64,000 nucleotides of DNA, taken from positions 1,116,001-1,180,000 of the forward strand of contig JAGYVD010000009.1 of NCBI GenBank assembly GCA_021209875.1, given 5' to 3'. The notes beneath the pieces were generated by a model. That model searched no databases, was not told the DNA's origin, and was given only the letters and a program-made list of their open reading frames with translations. The translations under genes were made by a program, and so were the position numbers. The stretch comes from Rosellinia necatrix. Lineage: Eukaryota; Ascomycota; Sordariomycetes; Xylariales; Xylariaceae. Below are positions 23,938-35,818 of this stretch, piece by piece. How positions within the stretch are numbered: position 1 is the stretch's first letter; every line of letters starts with the position of its first letter.

Positions 23938-25867
23938 TGTGATGTGAGTAGAGTCCGGACGGGTTTGCTGCTGTTGATGAAAGTTAGTTGTCAAGATAGA
24001 GGCCCTATCAATTGGGTCCGAAACTGCAACGGTGTATTAGCACGATATGTGGCACAAGGTTATTTTCAGCATGGTCGGATATCGGCTGTTGAGCCGAATT
24101 CGCGATCGTGTATGCCTGACGAACAAGGAAAATAGGGCGTTCAACTCACCTCGCGCAGCGCGCAAGCCAGGCTAGCCGGGCAACGAGGCTCTTAAGCTAT
24201 CCTCAGCAAGCAATACGGAACTGAGCAAACGACCTAGATGGGTGTAAGTGGTGCCTATATCAGGCGTGGCTAATACGCGATGGTTTTCAAGATGAAAACT
24301 TGGTAGTGTGTAGGGGAGATCGGTGATGGAGTCAGGGGCGGCGGTGTTGAGATGGAAAAGAGGAAAGTTGGTATGAGACTGTGGATTTGGCAGCAGGTTC
24401 CCGGTGGCTTCGAGGATGTGGGATGCAGACAAACCTGGGTTATTACTAGTCCAGACGGGTGCATTGCAGCTGCATGTTGTTGCCGAGCACTCACGTCGCC
24501 CGTCGCCACAGCAACACGAGAGAGCCTTAGCGCCTATCCAGCGTCTGCCAGCGCCTGCGCATCGTCGTCGGTTTCCGTGACGTACCCGATTGGGCCTAGC
24601 ACAACCGCCACTGAACAATTGTGCATGGCGCTAACGGCTATTTACATTCTAGCTCGTCTTGGCAGACACCATCCGCCGCATCGAGATTCTGTGTTTTGAT
24701 TTACGCTGCTAAACCCGTCTATCTATCTGCAAGGACCTTAACAGTCAGTCCCTTGTGTCTCTTGATACCATGCACAAGGATTGCTAGTTGGAACGTGTTC
24801 GCCCGTTGCCCTGTCCTCGAGTGACACTTCGGCGGATAGCCAACCGTACTGCAGAATATTTAATTCAGGGTGTCGATTCATGAACTGCTCCGCAGATCCC
24901 CCATCTTGGCTCCGTCGCCTCTGCGCCTGTCTCATATAACTATCTCTCCCTTGGTCCTACATGTATGTAGTGTACTTGTATTTTCGCCCAGTCTGTCTCT
25001 CTCGGACTACATCCAAGCCTCACAGCAGTCAACACAATACACAATTTGCGTCACTAATGGCAAGCAATCCTTGCCCCAAATCACGTTTTGATCCGGCCCA
25101 GTGCCATCCGATTTACCCATGCACGCCTTATTTAACCGTACTATCTTTTCGGCCCTGTGACAACTCCTGTACACTTGCATCACGGTTACAACAACCATTG
25201 GAACACGCCCGCCGAACCTACCTATGTAAGTAGGTAGTTCATGATAGTTATATACTCACTATAAACTAAACTCAAATGTCCCGCATTTCGTCTCACCGAC
25301 CTCTGTGACAAGTGTCTAGTCAGCAGCACTACTACGTAAGTGGTTCAATAGCACAGTGTCCCTAGCTCTGCCTTTTCAGCCCACTCCCGCTCTTACAGCG
25401 CCGTCTGGGTACGGGGCGGCCTGGACAATACACCGACGATTGCGGATATCTATTGTCCGATCAAAATGAAGCGTATTTCTTTTCCAGCCTCGTTCGCCGC
25501 CGTATATTAGACATCGGCGCCCAATAAAACGCCCATCCTCACAGACAACAATCGACACAGTTGGTTCTTTGCCTTACGAGCTCTCCCATCTCGTATTTGG
25601 TTTGTAGCATTGCTAGTTCATAAGCCAATCACATGAGGAGGAAGACAGGACGCCAGGCTGCAAGAGGGAGGAGGTGGGTTCACCGACTCCTCACTGGCCA
25701 AGCCCTCAACTGATCGTCCCCTCCGTCAGCGTACTGGCACAGCAAGGACCAATATATCCCATCGGGCATCCATAGCAACCAGGCTTGTCTAAGAACCTCG
25801 GTGCGTCGGCCGAACTCTTGTTCCCTAACTATTGTTCCCCCAATCTTCGAGGGGCTTGAAGTAGACG
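23938..25867. other. Divergent promoter region
   Basis: This separates two divergently transcribed genes. A probable 5' UTR intron of the Ace2-type gene runs from a GTGAGT donor at 24149 to a GTTGCAG acceptor at 24024 on the minus strand. The open frame at 24172-24618 on the same strand is probably leader sequence. Nothing else could be identified. Confidence 0.45.
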
Positions 25868-26442
25868 ATGGCGTCGGAGCAGCCATGGCATGCCGCTTTC
25901 CCGGCCCCGAGAACCACCCAACCTGAGGCGTTCACGCGGGAAGAGGTCCTGGAGAAGCTGCGGACTGGCGGTGTCGGCCGCGACTTCGTGCTTGTCGATG
26001 TTCGCCGTAATGATTATGAGGTGCGCTCGCGTCTGCCATGCAGCTGAGCTTCTCTCGCCGCTTACAGACGTCATCCCAGGGTGGCACTATTCTGGGTGCG
26101 ATTAACCTCCCTGCACAAAGCCTCTATCCAACAATCCCGGCGCTCTACCAGCTCTTCAAACGTGCAGGCATTCGCCATGTGATCTGGTATTGTGGTGAGT
26201 ACCAACGAGCGCAGACGTGATTGAGCGTGGGAAAGGCTGAGCTTGTGGTTCTAGGCTCGTCGGGCGGTCGCGGAACCCGCGCGGCAGGTTGGTTCAACGA
26301 CCACCTCGAAGGGCACGGAGATACAAGTATGAAAAGTGTAATTCTTCGTGGTGGTATTAAGGGCTGGGCTACAGCTGGCGAAGACTTTGTTCGGTTGATG
26401 GACGGCTACGTTCCAGAGCATTGGGTCCAGTTCCAGACGTGA
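25868..26442 (+). CDS. Rhodanese/Cdc25-like phosphatase or arsenate reductase
   Basis: Three exons (25868-26020, 26068-26194, 26255-26442) with GT-AG introns of 47 and 60 nt give 155 residues, the usual size for stand-alone Cdc25/Acr2-type rhodanese proteins (S. pombe Ibp1, yeast Arr2/Ych1). The fold is marked by DFVLVDVRRNDYE, GAINLPAQSLYPT and the active-site loop YCGSSGGRGTRAAGWF, in which Cys and Arg are in the C-x5-R arrangement required for phosphatase or arsenate-reductase chemistry; the second intron cuts the codon after the catalytic Cys. All catalytic features are present, so the protein should be active. Whether it acts on phosphoprotein or arsenate cannot be decided from sequence, and no arsenite pump gene lies nearby. 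Confidence 0.88.
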
Positions 26443-26753
26443 GTAGGCCGAGCGATCGAAGGCCTGGCGATCGGAAGGAGAGACATCAGACAAAAAGGAG
26501 CAAGTGAGAGCTCTAAACTTGAATATAGGTTATTGAAGAGCCCTCACAATTTTATTGTCTGCTTTGAGACCAGTGGATCTTCAACAATGCCTTTGAAAAT
26601 TCTTGCCAACTATATAAGGATGACGAAGAGATGTTCTTGCGTGATACGGATTTCATTCTCCCAGAACCATCAACCGCAGTGAATAAGAATAATTGTCAAG
26701 CCAGTCCCGAATTCTTATTGATACGCAGCACACTCCGACCGACGGCTCTGGCG

Positions 26754-28124
26754 ATGGACCTGCCTGGACTGGGCCCCCCTCGGCCTAGTGGCCAGGTGGA
26801 ATAATACGCAACAACGATACACCGATGTATCAACTCAGACAGACTCGGAGCCCTCTCCAGAGAACCCGCCGGTCGAGAGCTACGATCCCCCATTATCGCC
26901 ATTTGACTTTTCATTGCCAATGGATCAAGGCTACCCCCCCGCCCTTGATTTCACGCCTATGTATCCAGACGCGCAGCTACCAATGACGAGTCCCGGGTTC
27001 GCACCGCTCTATTACGACACCTACGGCGCGCCCTGGCAAGTAGACCCGGCCCTCGGGCCCCAGGGATACCCGGTCGACCAGCCCCTCGGATTCCCCCCCG
27101 CAGCCGCAACCGGAAGAGTTCTCGGCGGAGATGATGCTCGACCTGTTTCCCCTCGACCTGCCCCCGACCCCTCTCCTCGCGCCAGCGGAGCCCGTCTTCC
27201 TCCCACCACCAGCACTAGCCGACGACCCACCAGCAGCGGCGGCGGCGGTGTCGAAGGACGAAGAGCAGGCGCACGACTCGATAACCATCGCCAGCCCCGC
27301 GCCTCCGCCTCCGCCCCCAGCGCCGGCGCCGCGGCCGCCCGCGCAAGCGCCGCCCAGCGCAACCCGCCACGCCCGCCCCGCCCACGAGCCCACCGGGGGA
27401 GAAAGGGCACCAGCGCGGCACGGCCGTCCTCCCGCGGCCCCTGAGCGAGCTCGCGGCCTCGATGCCCGACATCCCCACCCTCGACCCGACGATCTTCATG
27501 CGCCGCCACCGCCACCGCCACCGCCACTGCCGCCGCTCCTCCTCCTCCCCCTCCTCCTCCTCTTCCTCGGCGCGTCCGCTCAACGCGTTCCTGCTGTACA
27601 GACAGGTGTACAACGCGCACGGGACGGCCGTCCTCGATCGCTACCGACGCGGCGGCGGTGGCAGTGGTGGTAGTGGTGGTGGTGGTGGTGGTGGTGGTGA
27701 AGGGGGCAGGCGACACTCGGGACAGGACCTGAGCCGGTTGGTGAGCGCGAGCTGGCGCATGGAGGCGGCCGGGGTGCGGCGGGCGTTCGCGGAGGCCGCG
27801 CGCGCCGGGCGGCGTGGGGAGGAGGGGGACGAGGAGGAGGAGGAGGAGGAGGAAGGGGAGGGGCACGGGCTGCCCTTCCCGGACGCGACTGAACGCCCTA
27901 CGTCGGCAACGCTGGGGGTGGTGGGGGACGACTCCGACTATGAAGACGATGGCGATGAGAAAGAGGAGGAGGAGGAGGAGGAAGAAGAAGAAGAAGAGGA
28001 GGGTGGCGGGAGACGGGTTGTGATGACTAGGGCCCGTCGTCGTCGCATGATGGCCGCGCTTGAGGCCCGAAGGCACGGCGCCGGCCCGTCTTATTACCCG
28101 TCGGGGCGCGCGACGCCGCGATAG
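26754..28124 (+). CDS. HMG-box protein with disrupted reading frames
   Basis: Coding-looking sequence runs through three frames. Frame 1 (about 26722-27100) gives TDSEPSPENPPVESYDPP and an aromatic/proline-rich segment. Frame 2 (about 27090-27350) gives PEEFSAEMMLDLFPLDLPP and a proline-rich stretch. Frame 3 (about 27360-28124) gives PLSELAASMPDIPTLDPT followed by an HMG box: RPLNAFLLYRQVY, then GQDLSRLVSASWRMEAAGVRRAF. A glycine/serine tract of about 20 residues interrupts the box between helices 1 and 2; two acidic Glu runs and a basic MTRARRRRMM stretch follow. The 1-to-2 shift coincides with a seven-C run near 27097; removing one C would join the frames. No good introns explain either shift. 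The ATG at 26754 is out of frame with the first segment, so the start is unresolved. Either a decaying gene, sequencing indels in GC-rich repeats, or missed splicing. Fungal HMG proteins bind DNA, often in sexual development. Confidence 0.5.
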
Positions 28125-30888
28125 CCGCTTGGGTAATAGTGGCGATGGCGGGCGTGTTTAGAAAAAAGAAAAAAAAATCTTTTTCTTTATTAAGCTTCTT
28201 AGGTGAGTTTGCGAACCCTATTCCTTGACTGTTTACTGTTTCACAGAACAGGTGTTTCACATGACAGGATGCTGCACATTGCTGCGATTTGCCGCATGTT
28301 TGATTTCGCTTTGGAAGGATCACCAAGACGGTGGCCTTGGTTGGATTAACTACCTCGGTAAGTGTGTGAGCAGGACGGATACGTCCGACAATGCTATTGT
28401 CGGGAACATATTTGGACGTAATAAAGTAAATATTTCCAGCATAAGAAAGACGTGCGAATGGAGGAGTGGATATCAACGCATCTGTATACGCTTGCTCAAC
28501 AAATGCTTTTGTGGACAATAATCCATAACGGGAATTATAGTTTTTTTTAATTATCATTTAGATAAATCCAACCCGATTCTACCTTCAGCCCATAGATAGC
28601 ATCGTACTATTGTTTGGGACTTGTCGTTGCCACGGGGACTAGGTGCGACCAGTTTGCCTCATATGATGATTATTCTATGAAGATTGGATAAGTGTAATGA
28701 GGATGAGCGAATTCACTATCAGGTAGTCTCGCTTAAGGTATTCCTGATCATCCTGGGCGTCCCTGAGCAGAGGGACGTATGCTTGTACGGTAGTCCGGCA
28801 AGTAGACCGTAGGTCATCAATTTTAAAGGGGGACCGGACCGCCTCCATCGGTTCCGCATACCTCGACACCACCTCTCGACATTGCTATGACGCAGTGGAT
28901 GACTGCGCAGCTTCATGCTCGCGTAAAATAACACTTCTAATTCCTGGTACGGTAAGCCGGACCAGAGGAAACCTCAATTAAGACGTGCATGAAGGTAACC
29001 CAAACCATCACATCACGGCATCTCACTCCTCGGGAGGGCTGACACCAAGACAGTGCAGTCTTCCGATCTCGGCACAGTATGAGGGAACGTTGATCGATCC
29101 TATTTGCTAAGATCTTCGACCCGCGTGGGTATAGAAATGGGCATTTTTAAGCCGGCCTTGATGGGCTGAAGTTACAGTATTACTACCGTAGTTATCTGGA
29201 TCGGGTAGGATTAAAAGAACGCTATCTAGACTTGAATGGATTAGACTAAATTAACCTACGCCTGATGCGACGGAATAACGTCGCCAGGCCAATGAGGTGC
29301 CAACCGCGTTGCGCGGAAGCGCATCCCAATTGAAGAAATATAGGTGCTCAGCCAGCCAGCCGCATGCCGACACCCCTAACTCCCGTCCATGTATGTCCTT
29401 AGTAATATCAAGGTCTTTCGTGTCAAATCAGCAGGCAAAACTACCGAGCCGTGCGGAAAACACCGGGGAGAAAGCGGTGAGAATATATCACATGGCCAGC
29501 GACGAGAAAAAATGAGTCAGGTTGAGGGAACTCGATGCGTGAATCAGTCGATCTCGTAACCATTATGTGTTGGGAAATTCCTTGCAGCCGGACGTTTGTC
29601 ACTTAGGGGGAAAGCGTTGTTAGGAGATATGTCACTTAGAGGGAAAGCTTCGGGTCAACGCGGCGTCTTTGCACAGTAGTTCACAGTAATTGGCGTTCGA
29701 TTCCTACCCCCCACTTCTGTCTTTACCGCCGTGGCTGAGTCGAGGTGGGAGGGATCAGCGTTCTCGCAGTGCGCTTTGATCATTGATGTACGATAAATTA
29801 AAAAAAAAAGGGAAGAAAGAGGGAGGAAGGCGAGTATACCTTCTTCTTTGGTCCGGTCCACGAAGGGCACGAAGGGGCACTCGCGATAGCTATCAATAGT
29901 AGACTGTGCGGTTTCGGCAATCGGAATCACTAGATCCCATTCCGCAACCCCCATGATTGTATGGGGTAGCAATCTACCCAGGCACGCCAGGCAGAGCCAG
30001 GCATGGCCGGGGAGGGACAGGCACTAGGCTGGCAAGACTACCTAATTAGCAAGTTGAAACAAGCGAATAACACGTCTCGGCTTGTCTCGTTTTGGCAACT
30101 CTTCTTATCCGGGAGGCCACCCCACCCAGTATGGGAATTCCTCGTGCGTTGCTCCTATATGCCGCCTCGAACCGAAGTATCGGCAATTCGGGCAGAGGAT
30201 TGGTAGAGGATTGGTAGTCCCTGGAGCAGCACAGGCGGCTCTACCACATCTCGCCACGTATTGGCTCGAGATAAGACAGCCTTTATCTATCTTCCTCCCG
30301 CCCGTTTCGAACCTTGCCGGTTTATATCGCAGCCCGAGGGGGGTCGGAAGGGGCTGGTCGGATCCGCCCCCATTGAATCATTGATGGTGAATAATTATCG
30401 TGGTAAAATAGCAGGCATAATGGATTCTAGAAGAATAGTCGAACCCGAAGCGAACTGCAGCTGCAAGGATCACCCCGGGATCTGCATTATCAGATTGGGC
30501 TAAAGACGCTGCCAATGTGGGTTGGAATGGTTGATCCATCCGGTACGTAACCCGACGTCCAGGACAGCACCGGATTATTCCTTGCCCCTATGCGTGCCAC
30601 AAGACGTCAGTTGTAAGTCTTTGTGCTTAAATAGCGCGCGTCTTTGGTTAGTGGCTGGCACCCAGTCTAGAGAACCCCCCACGGTCGTTCGTAAATATCC
30701 GCTAACCACCCGGGCAAACCTCACTTCTTCCTACCTTTATTTATAACCATCGATCCGTCTTATACTTTTCTGCCTAGCACCATCTACCTTCCTCACAATC
30801 ACCCACAGCAACTACCAACCCTATAATTTTTTAGCAGCAAGATCATACATACTCAGTTACTACTACCCGCCGTCCATATTCAACAAGC
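28125..30888. other. Intergenic region, AT-rich, with arginase promoter
   Basis: No gene is supported. A short direct repeat (TGTCACTTAG followed by GGGAAAGC) occurs at 29597-29615 and 29630-29648. The final 150 bases before 30889 hold a TATA-like TTTATTTATAACC near 30737 and a C/A-rich leader, fitting an arginase promoter. Confidence 0.5.
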
Positions 30889-32030
30889 ATGAATACCTCG
30901 ATGATAAAGTCCAAGTTTCTCTCCCACCCGGAGGATATCGGTGTCGTAGCCGTAGGCTTCTCTGGTGGCCAGGTAAGAAGCAGAAACGAGCATCTCCCAC
31001 CTACAGCCCAGGAATACTCGCTAAAACGCATCCAATCATCTAGGGCAAAGCCGGTGTCGACGCTGGTCCATCTGCCCTGATCGGATCCGGTCTCCTCGCC
31101 CAGTTACGAGATGAGCTCAACTACAAGCTCCACGGCGATGAGCGGGTCAACGCCTACGACGACTTAGTGCCCAAGGACGACCCGCCATTCCGCAATATGA
31201 AGAACCCCGGGACCGTGAGTGCGGTGACCAAGCGGCTGGGCGAGGAGGTGTACTCGCACGCGCGGGAGGGCAGGCTGGTGCTGACACTGGGCGGTGACCA
31301 CTCGATCGCGATCGGCACAATCGCCGGCACGGCTAAGGCGATCCGGGAGCGGTTGGGGCGCGAGATCGCCGTGATTTGGGTCGACGCACACGCCGACATC
31401 AACACGCCGGAGTCGAGCGACTCGGGCAACATTCACGGCATGCCCGTCGCCTTCGTCACCGGCCTGGCGAAGGAGGAGCGCCCCGAGTACTTCGGCTGGC
31501 TCGGGCCCGAGCACATGCTGAACCCTAGCAAGCTTGTGTACATCGGCCTGCGGGACGTCGACGCCGGCGAGAAGAAGATCCTCCGTGAGCACGGCATTAA
31601 GGCCTTCAGCATGTTCGACATTGACCGGTATGAACGCCCTTCCTGAGTCTCACTCCTTTTGCTTTTCTCGTGTGCGTCGAAGGGATCATAAGAAATGCTG
31701 ACCCGCGAGTCGTCTAGATACGGAATCGGACGTGTGGTCGAGATGGCGCTAGCTCATATCGGCAACGACACGCCCATTCACCTCTCGTTCGACGTCGACG
31801 CCCTCGACCCAATGTGGGCGCCCAGCACGGGAACGCCCGTCAGGGGCGGCCTGACGCTGCGCGAGGGCGACTTCATCTGCGAGAGCGTGCACATGACGGG
31901 GAATCTGGTGGCAGTCGACTTGGTCGAGGTGAACCCGAGCCTCGCGGCTGACCGGGAGACGGAAGCGAACGAGACGATCCGTGCCGGATGCTCGCTCGTG
32001 CGGTGCGCTCTGGGGGAGTCATTGCTGTAA
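30889..32030 (+). CDS. CAR1: Arginase
   Basis: Three exons (30889-30972, 31044-31627, 31718-32030) with GT-AG introns of 71 and 90 nt give 326 residues, normal for fungal arginase. It hydrolyses L-arginine to ornithine and urea in the cytosol, the first step of arginine catabolism. All manganese-binding motifs are present: GGDHSIAIG, DAHADINTPESSDSGNIHG and SFDVDALDP. The N-terminal GFSGGQGKAGVDAGPSALI, formed across the first splice, and the C-terminal VEVNPSL complete the ureohydrolase pattern. The third exon begins inside the Arg codon of DRYGIGRV. Yeast name CAR1; the Aspergillus name is agaA. No urease or ornithine aminotransferase gene is nearby. Confidence 0.96.
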
Positions 32031-33812
32031 TGATGGGGCAGAAGAGCTTCGCGACGGGCATTGTCTATTATATCTCGGTGGCGTCTTGCTGGAGGGGGGG
32101 CAAAACTCGCTCTGGGTTAAAGAGAGACGGGGAGGCGTTTCTAGGCAAAGCTGTATAGACCTTTGGGCGTTAATTGATGGGAAACGCATACATCTACAAG
32201 CTCAATTAGGAGTTGGAATGGCAGGGATATGGGTTTCAGAGCCACAGCTTACGACTAACCGGGCCCCCTGGCTCATGGCCTGAATAATTGATCGGGCAGG
32301 CCTGGGAGGATAGTTGCCAACGGGCAATCCCGCTTGCTACGTTTGCGATATAGTATACCTAGTTTCGAATATGTCTAGGGCAATGGGTTATGGGCATGGG
32401 CTGCGGATATGGGCTGCGGATATGGACTGCGGATATGGGCTGCGGATATGGCCAGCGTGTAGAGATGCGGCGGAGAACACGAAGAGGCCCTACATGATTC
32501 ATATGATATACGATCAATTAACGTAGTGTATACGAACTCATATCATCCTCCGACAAAACAACGAGGAGCTCTTGGCGTTTGGTGTTGTGGGAGTGTGACG
32601 AGGATGTTATATCTCGAAGCTTGCCTAACTAGTTGCGTTTCCATTAGGTACGTAACTGAACGCATCATATGTAGCATCACTTTGATGCAGCCCCCTTGCC
32701 ATCTGGCAAACCTTCGGCTTGTGAAGTGTACTGAGCTGGCAGCTCTCTAGGCGCCGAGAGGTACCTTATTCGGAGCCTGACAGGCATCCCCGCCGGAAAG
32801 GGTGGGATGGAGGGGACCTGATAGCGCGCGATTATTCCGTTAGCGCTTGAGGGCACATGCCCAGGTACCTAATGTACTTCGTGCCTACCTATACTACCTA
32901 GGTAGGTTGGTGGGTTGGTGGGTTGTTGGTCCCGCTGCGACACGCCATGTCGCATTCAATTAAATCCTTCGCTAGTTAAGCCCTCTGCATCCCTTCACAC
33001 CCAATTGAGGTCCAGTCTGGATAGCGCTTCGCAAACCAACACAAGCCGGTAGCCATGGTACAGCTGCCATCACGAGCTCCGATGCATCCTTAGCTACAGC
33101 CTTACGGCTCCCCAACAAACAAACAAACATTTAACCAAGCCGCTTTCCTGCCTCGCCAGCAGCAGGGAAAGGTCGAGGACGGCGTTCTCGTATCCCTCCT
33201 CTCGGCCGTCCGCCAAACAGCCCCCGCCAACGCGTGTTCCAGCCCAAGCCCACCCAGCAAACCAATCGGCCGCACATCTCTGAGTTGGCAAACTGGGCGT
33301 GTTCCGTCATCGTCGCCGTCGGCCGTCTTTACCTCGCCATTGGGCCCCCGAATGAGGCGGTCAGGTCCCTTGCATTAATAGTCTTGACACCGACGAAGAC
33401 GACGACGGAATTTCTGACCATCGACCGATCCATGTACCCTGACCACCCGCGAGCCTCATCATCCCAACGCAGCCCCAGCAGCTTCGTCGTTCTGTGCGAC
33501 TCTGTATATCATCCCTCGACCAGAAAGGAAAAAACGTAAGAGGACGATTGCGGTGCCTCTAGAATCTAAAGAAAAGAAACGGGAAGGGGAGAAACAGACG
33601 CATCGAAACCCACTCATCGAGTTGGGATAGCTTTTATCAACTCGGGGCCACATTTACCTCAACGGACGTCGTGAAAAAGCAGAACGCTTTCGGAGAAGCC
33701 ACGTCATAGGTTCGTGGAGAGGCACTGAGGAGAACCGCCGGGCCCATTTCGAACTGGGTTTCTCATTGCTTGAATCCTCCCACCAGTGTTACCTCGGCTT
33801 CGAACCCCCAAG
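32031..33812. other. Intergenic region with minisatellite
   Basis: No gene is supported. It carries the 13-base tandem repeat at 32401-32452, an ACCTAGGT palindrome at 32896-32903 followed by GGTTGGTG repeats, and a C/A-rich stretch from about 33,000 that is the promoter and leader of the following membrane-protein gene. Confidence 0.5.
32401..32452 (+). repeat. 13-bp minisatellite, four units
   Basis: Four consecutive units of CTGCGGATATGGR/C, differing only at the last base, lie about 370 bases downstream of the arginase stop codon. Confidence 0.9.
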
Positions 33813-34554
33813 ATGGCCGCGTCCATGATAACCGGGACGGAGTCGTACGTCTACGAACGGCGGGTCGCCCGTGTCCATAGGTACCACTGGCCCGCCATAC
33901 AGCTGAACGTATGGATGATCGTGATGCTGGCCGCGTCGTTTCTCATCATCGGCGTGTTCGGATCCTTCATCGACATCCAGAAACAGCTCGATCTCAATGT
34001 GCCCTGGTAGGGAAACCCCCACACCTCCTCTCGACTTTGCCTTCACAACCGCTTGGTAGCCAGATAGTAGCTTGGATGGGAATATATTGGCCGCTAACAG
34101 ATCAACACAGGTACTTTGCCTACTACATCACGGTCTCCGGGCTGACGGTAGGTTATATCGTCTTACTGCTCTGGCTCATCGCCCAGCGCCGCCTATTGCC
34201 CGCCATTGTCATCATCGGCGCCTTCGTTCTCTTCGTGCTATGGCTCGTGGGCTTGATCGTGATCAGTATCGAGCTCTGGGGCCCTACCGGCTCCGTCAGC
34301 GCGAATTGCGGCAAGCTGGTCTGGAACGATGCGCGGCACGGGAATAACCCGACCACGCTCGCCTGGCTACAGCAAAGGTCGATATGTGAGTGGCGAAATA
34401 ATTATACCCAATCAAGCCTTTCGGGATGGTACTAACTGCTTACTGTGCCATAGGTCAGCAATGGCAGTCGGTATTCGCATTCGCCCTCATCGGCAACGTT
34501 TTCCTGCTCTGGATCATCGTCATGGCCGGCCAAGTCTTCTACGACGATACGTGA
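33813..34554 (+). CDS. Four-helix membrane protein of unknown function
   Basis: Three exons (33813-34006, 34111-34385, 34454-34554) with GT-AG introns of 104 and 68 nt give 189 residues. Splices restore VPW|YFAYYITV and QQRSIC|QQWQSV. Four hydrophobic segments are visible: WMIVMLAASFLIIGVFGSFI, VSGLTVGYIVLLLWLIA, LPAIVIIGAFVLFVLWLVGL and SVFAFALIGNVFLLWIIVMA. A loop of about 30 residues with a single Cys (SANCGKLVWNDARHG) sits between helices 3 and 4. The arrangement resembles MARVEL-type tetraspan proteins, but I do not recognise a signature. The first ATG in frame is used. It follows arginase in the same direction by 1.8 kb, so a functional link is not implied. Confidence 0.75.
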
Positions 34555-35057
34555 CGAATGATATAGGAGCTAGGCGTATATTTTCCACCGGTGCCTATCG
34601 AACAGTTTCAGACGACAGCTCTACCCCTACGAGCGGCGGTGTCTTAACCGTGTATGATATGAAATGTACTAAGAACGACCACATTAATTTGTTTGCAGTA
34701 GGTTAAGGGGCAGCATACCTTCGGCGTTTTGGGGGAGGCATTATATCTTTAGGATGCTTACATACTTATCCTCCCATAGATGCGGATCAAGATTTAGGGT
34801 AGGGAGGAGACATATCTCCATGGCGTTTTAGGGTGATGCATTATTTATGTTGATGTATTACTGTCTTATAATATTTCTACAGCTCATGCCGCAGAATAAT
34901 GTCTGTGTCACAGGCAAGCTTTACCAGACCGAACGGAACCATTCTCTCCCGTGCCATCTCGTCGACACAACGCCCACTGTCTCATAAACACATAAACGAC
35001 TCCACGTGCCAATGCATCCTCGTTCCGTTGCTCAACGCCGACGCCGACACGACGCGA
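34555..35057. other. Intergenic, convergent 3' flanks
   Basis: About 500 AT-rich bases between convergent genes. Two similar stretches mentioning GGCGTTTT and GCATTAT(A/T) (near 34724 and 34823) suggest a small local duplication. No gene is visible. Confidence 0.4.
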
Positions 35058-35580
35058 TTAGTTAGATAATTGACTGGGAACCTTCTTGCTGCAAGACGGG
35101 AAAGCCGAGGCAGTCAGCACTTCTATACTTTATGCACGTGTGGAAATGGTTTGACGATGAGTGACTTGTTCGCCATGATTTGACGAGAGTGAGTCCCCGA
35201 GGTGCGGGGAAAGAGAGAAAGAAAGAGTGAAGGGGTTGGGGGGAGGGAGAGGGGAGTAGGAAACAAAGCATTCGGCTTACCCAGTGGCCTTCTCCAGGGC
35301 GGCGCGGCCCGAGTCGGTGGCCTTCTCGAGCTGGTCGCGGCTCAGCTTGCCGCCGAAGAAGTTCTTGTTGATGTAGGCGGCGCCTGTTTCCGGGGGGGTC
35401 ATGTTAGTATACCATATTTATTTGATGGAACGCCGGACAGGATGGAAGGGAAGGATAATGGGAGGCAAGGCAGGCATTGAAGAACTTGCCCTTGTCACCG
35501 ATGTCGTCCTTCTGGCCGGACGAGCTGGTGGAGCTGCTGCTGTGCTTGCTGCCGCCGAAAACCTTCTTGAGAACGTCCAT
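35058..35580 (-). CDS. Small hydrophilic 74-residue protein
   Basis: Three exons on the minus strand: 35580-35490, 35383-35281 and 35088-35058. The first intron (106 nt) uses a GC donor (GCAAGT) and CAG acceptor; the second (192 nt) is GTAAGC...TTGCAG. The protein starts MDVLKKVFGG, has a Ser-rich segment, then DKGAAYINKNFFGGKLSRDQ and a helical LEKATDSGRAALEKATGKK, ending VPSQLSN. No signal peptide or membrane segment is present. I do not recognise a named family; the amphipathic KAT/EKAT helix and small size recall fungal stress-induced or LEA-like proteins, which is inference. A TATA box lies about 165 bases upstream, supporting a real, probably inducible gene. Without the GC intron, the frame would read through to an alternative tail ending at 35404. 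Confidence 0.65.
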
Positions 35581-35744
35581 TTTGATTTGGGGGGGTTTGG
35601 TATGTAGATCTGGGGAAAATAATAATAATAAAGGTGATGTATTTTTTGGGACAGGTTGGAGGACTATGTGTGTGTATGTGTGGGTAGATAGGTAGTGCGG
35701 TGAACAAGATCGAGATGCGCACGCCGTGTTCTCCCCTATCGGAT

Positions 35745-35818
35745 CTTTTATACCCAACGAGACGGGATAAAAGAGGACCCCAAGTTTTTCAGGTCACGTT
35801 CGGTGACCACTTGGTCAC
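35745..35818 (-). promoter_or_regulatory. TATA box with upstream GGTCAC/GTGACC sites
   Basis: On the minus strand, TATAAAAG occupies 35752-35745, about 165 bases before the ATG at 35580. Forty to sixty-five bases further upstream are three related half-sites: GGTCAC at 35792-35797, its inverse GTGACC at 35803-35808, and GGTCAC again at 35813-35818. The two direct sites are exactly 21 bases apart, two helical turns. This looks like a cluster of binding sites for a dimeric regulator; the factor is unknown. Confidence 0.5.

Noticed and set aside
24172..24618. 148-codon minus-strand frame upstream of the Ace2-type gene
   Set aside because: Composition is irregular and it ends just before a probable 5' UTR donor, so it is better explained as leader sequence.
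27021..28076. 351-codon minus-strand frame opposite the HMG-box gene
   Set aside because: It is made of Leu, Phe, Thr and Arg/Gly runs that are the antisense of the Glu, Gly and Pro tracts of the HMG gene.
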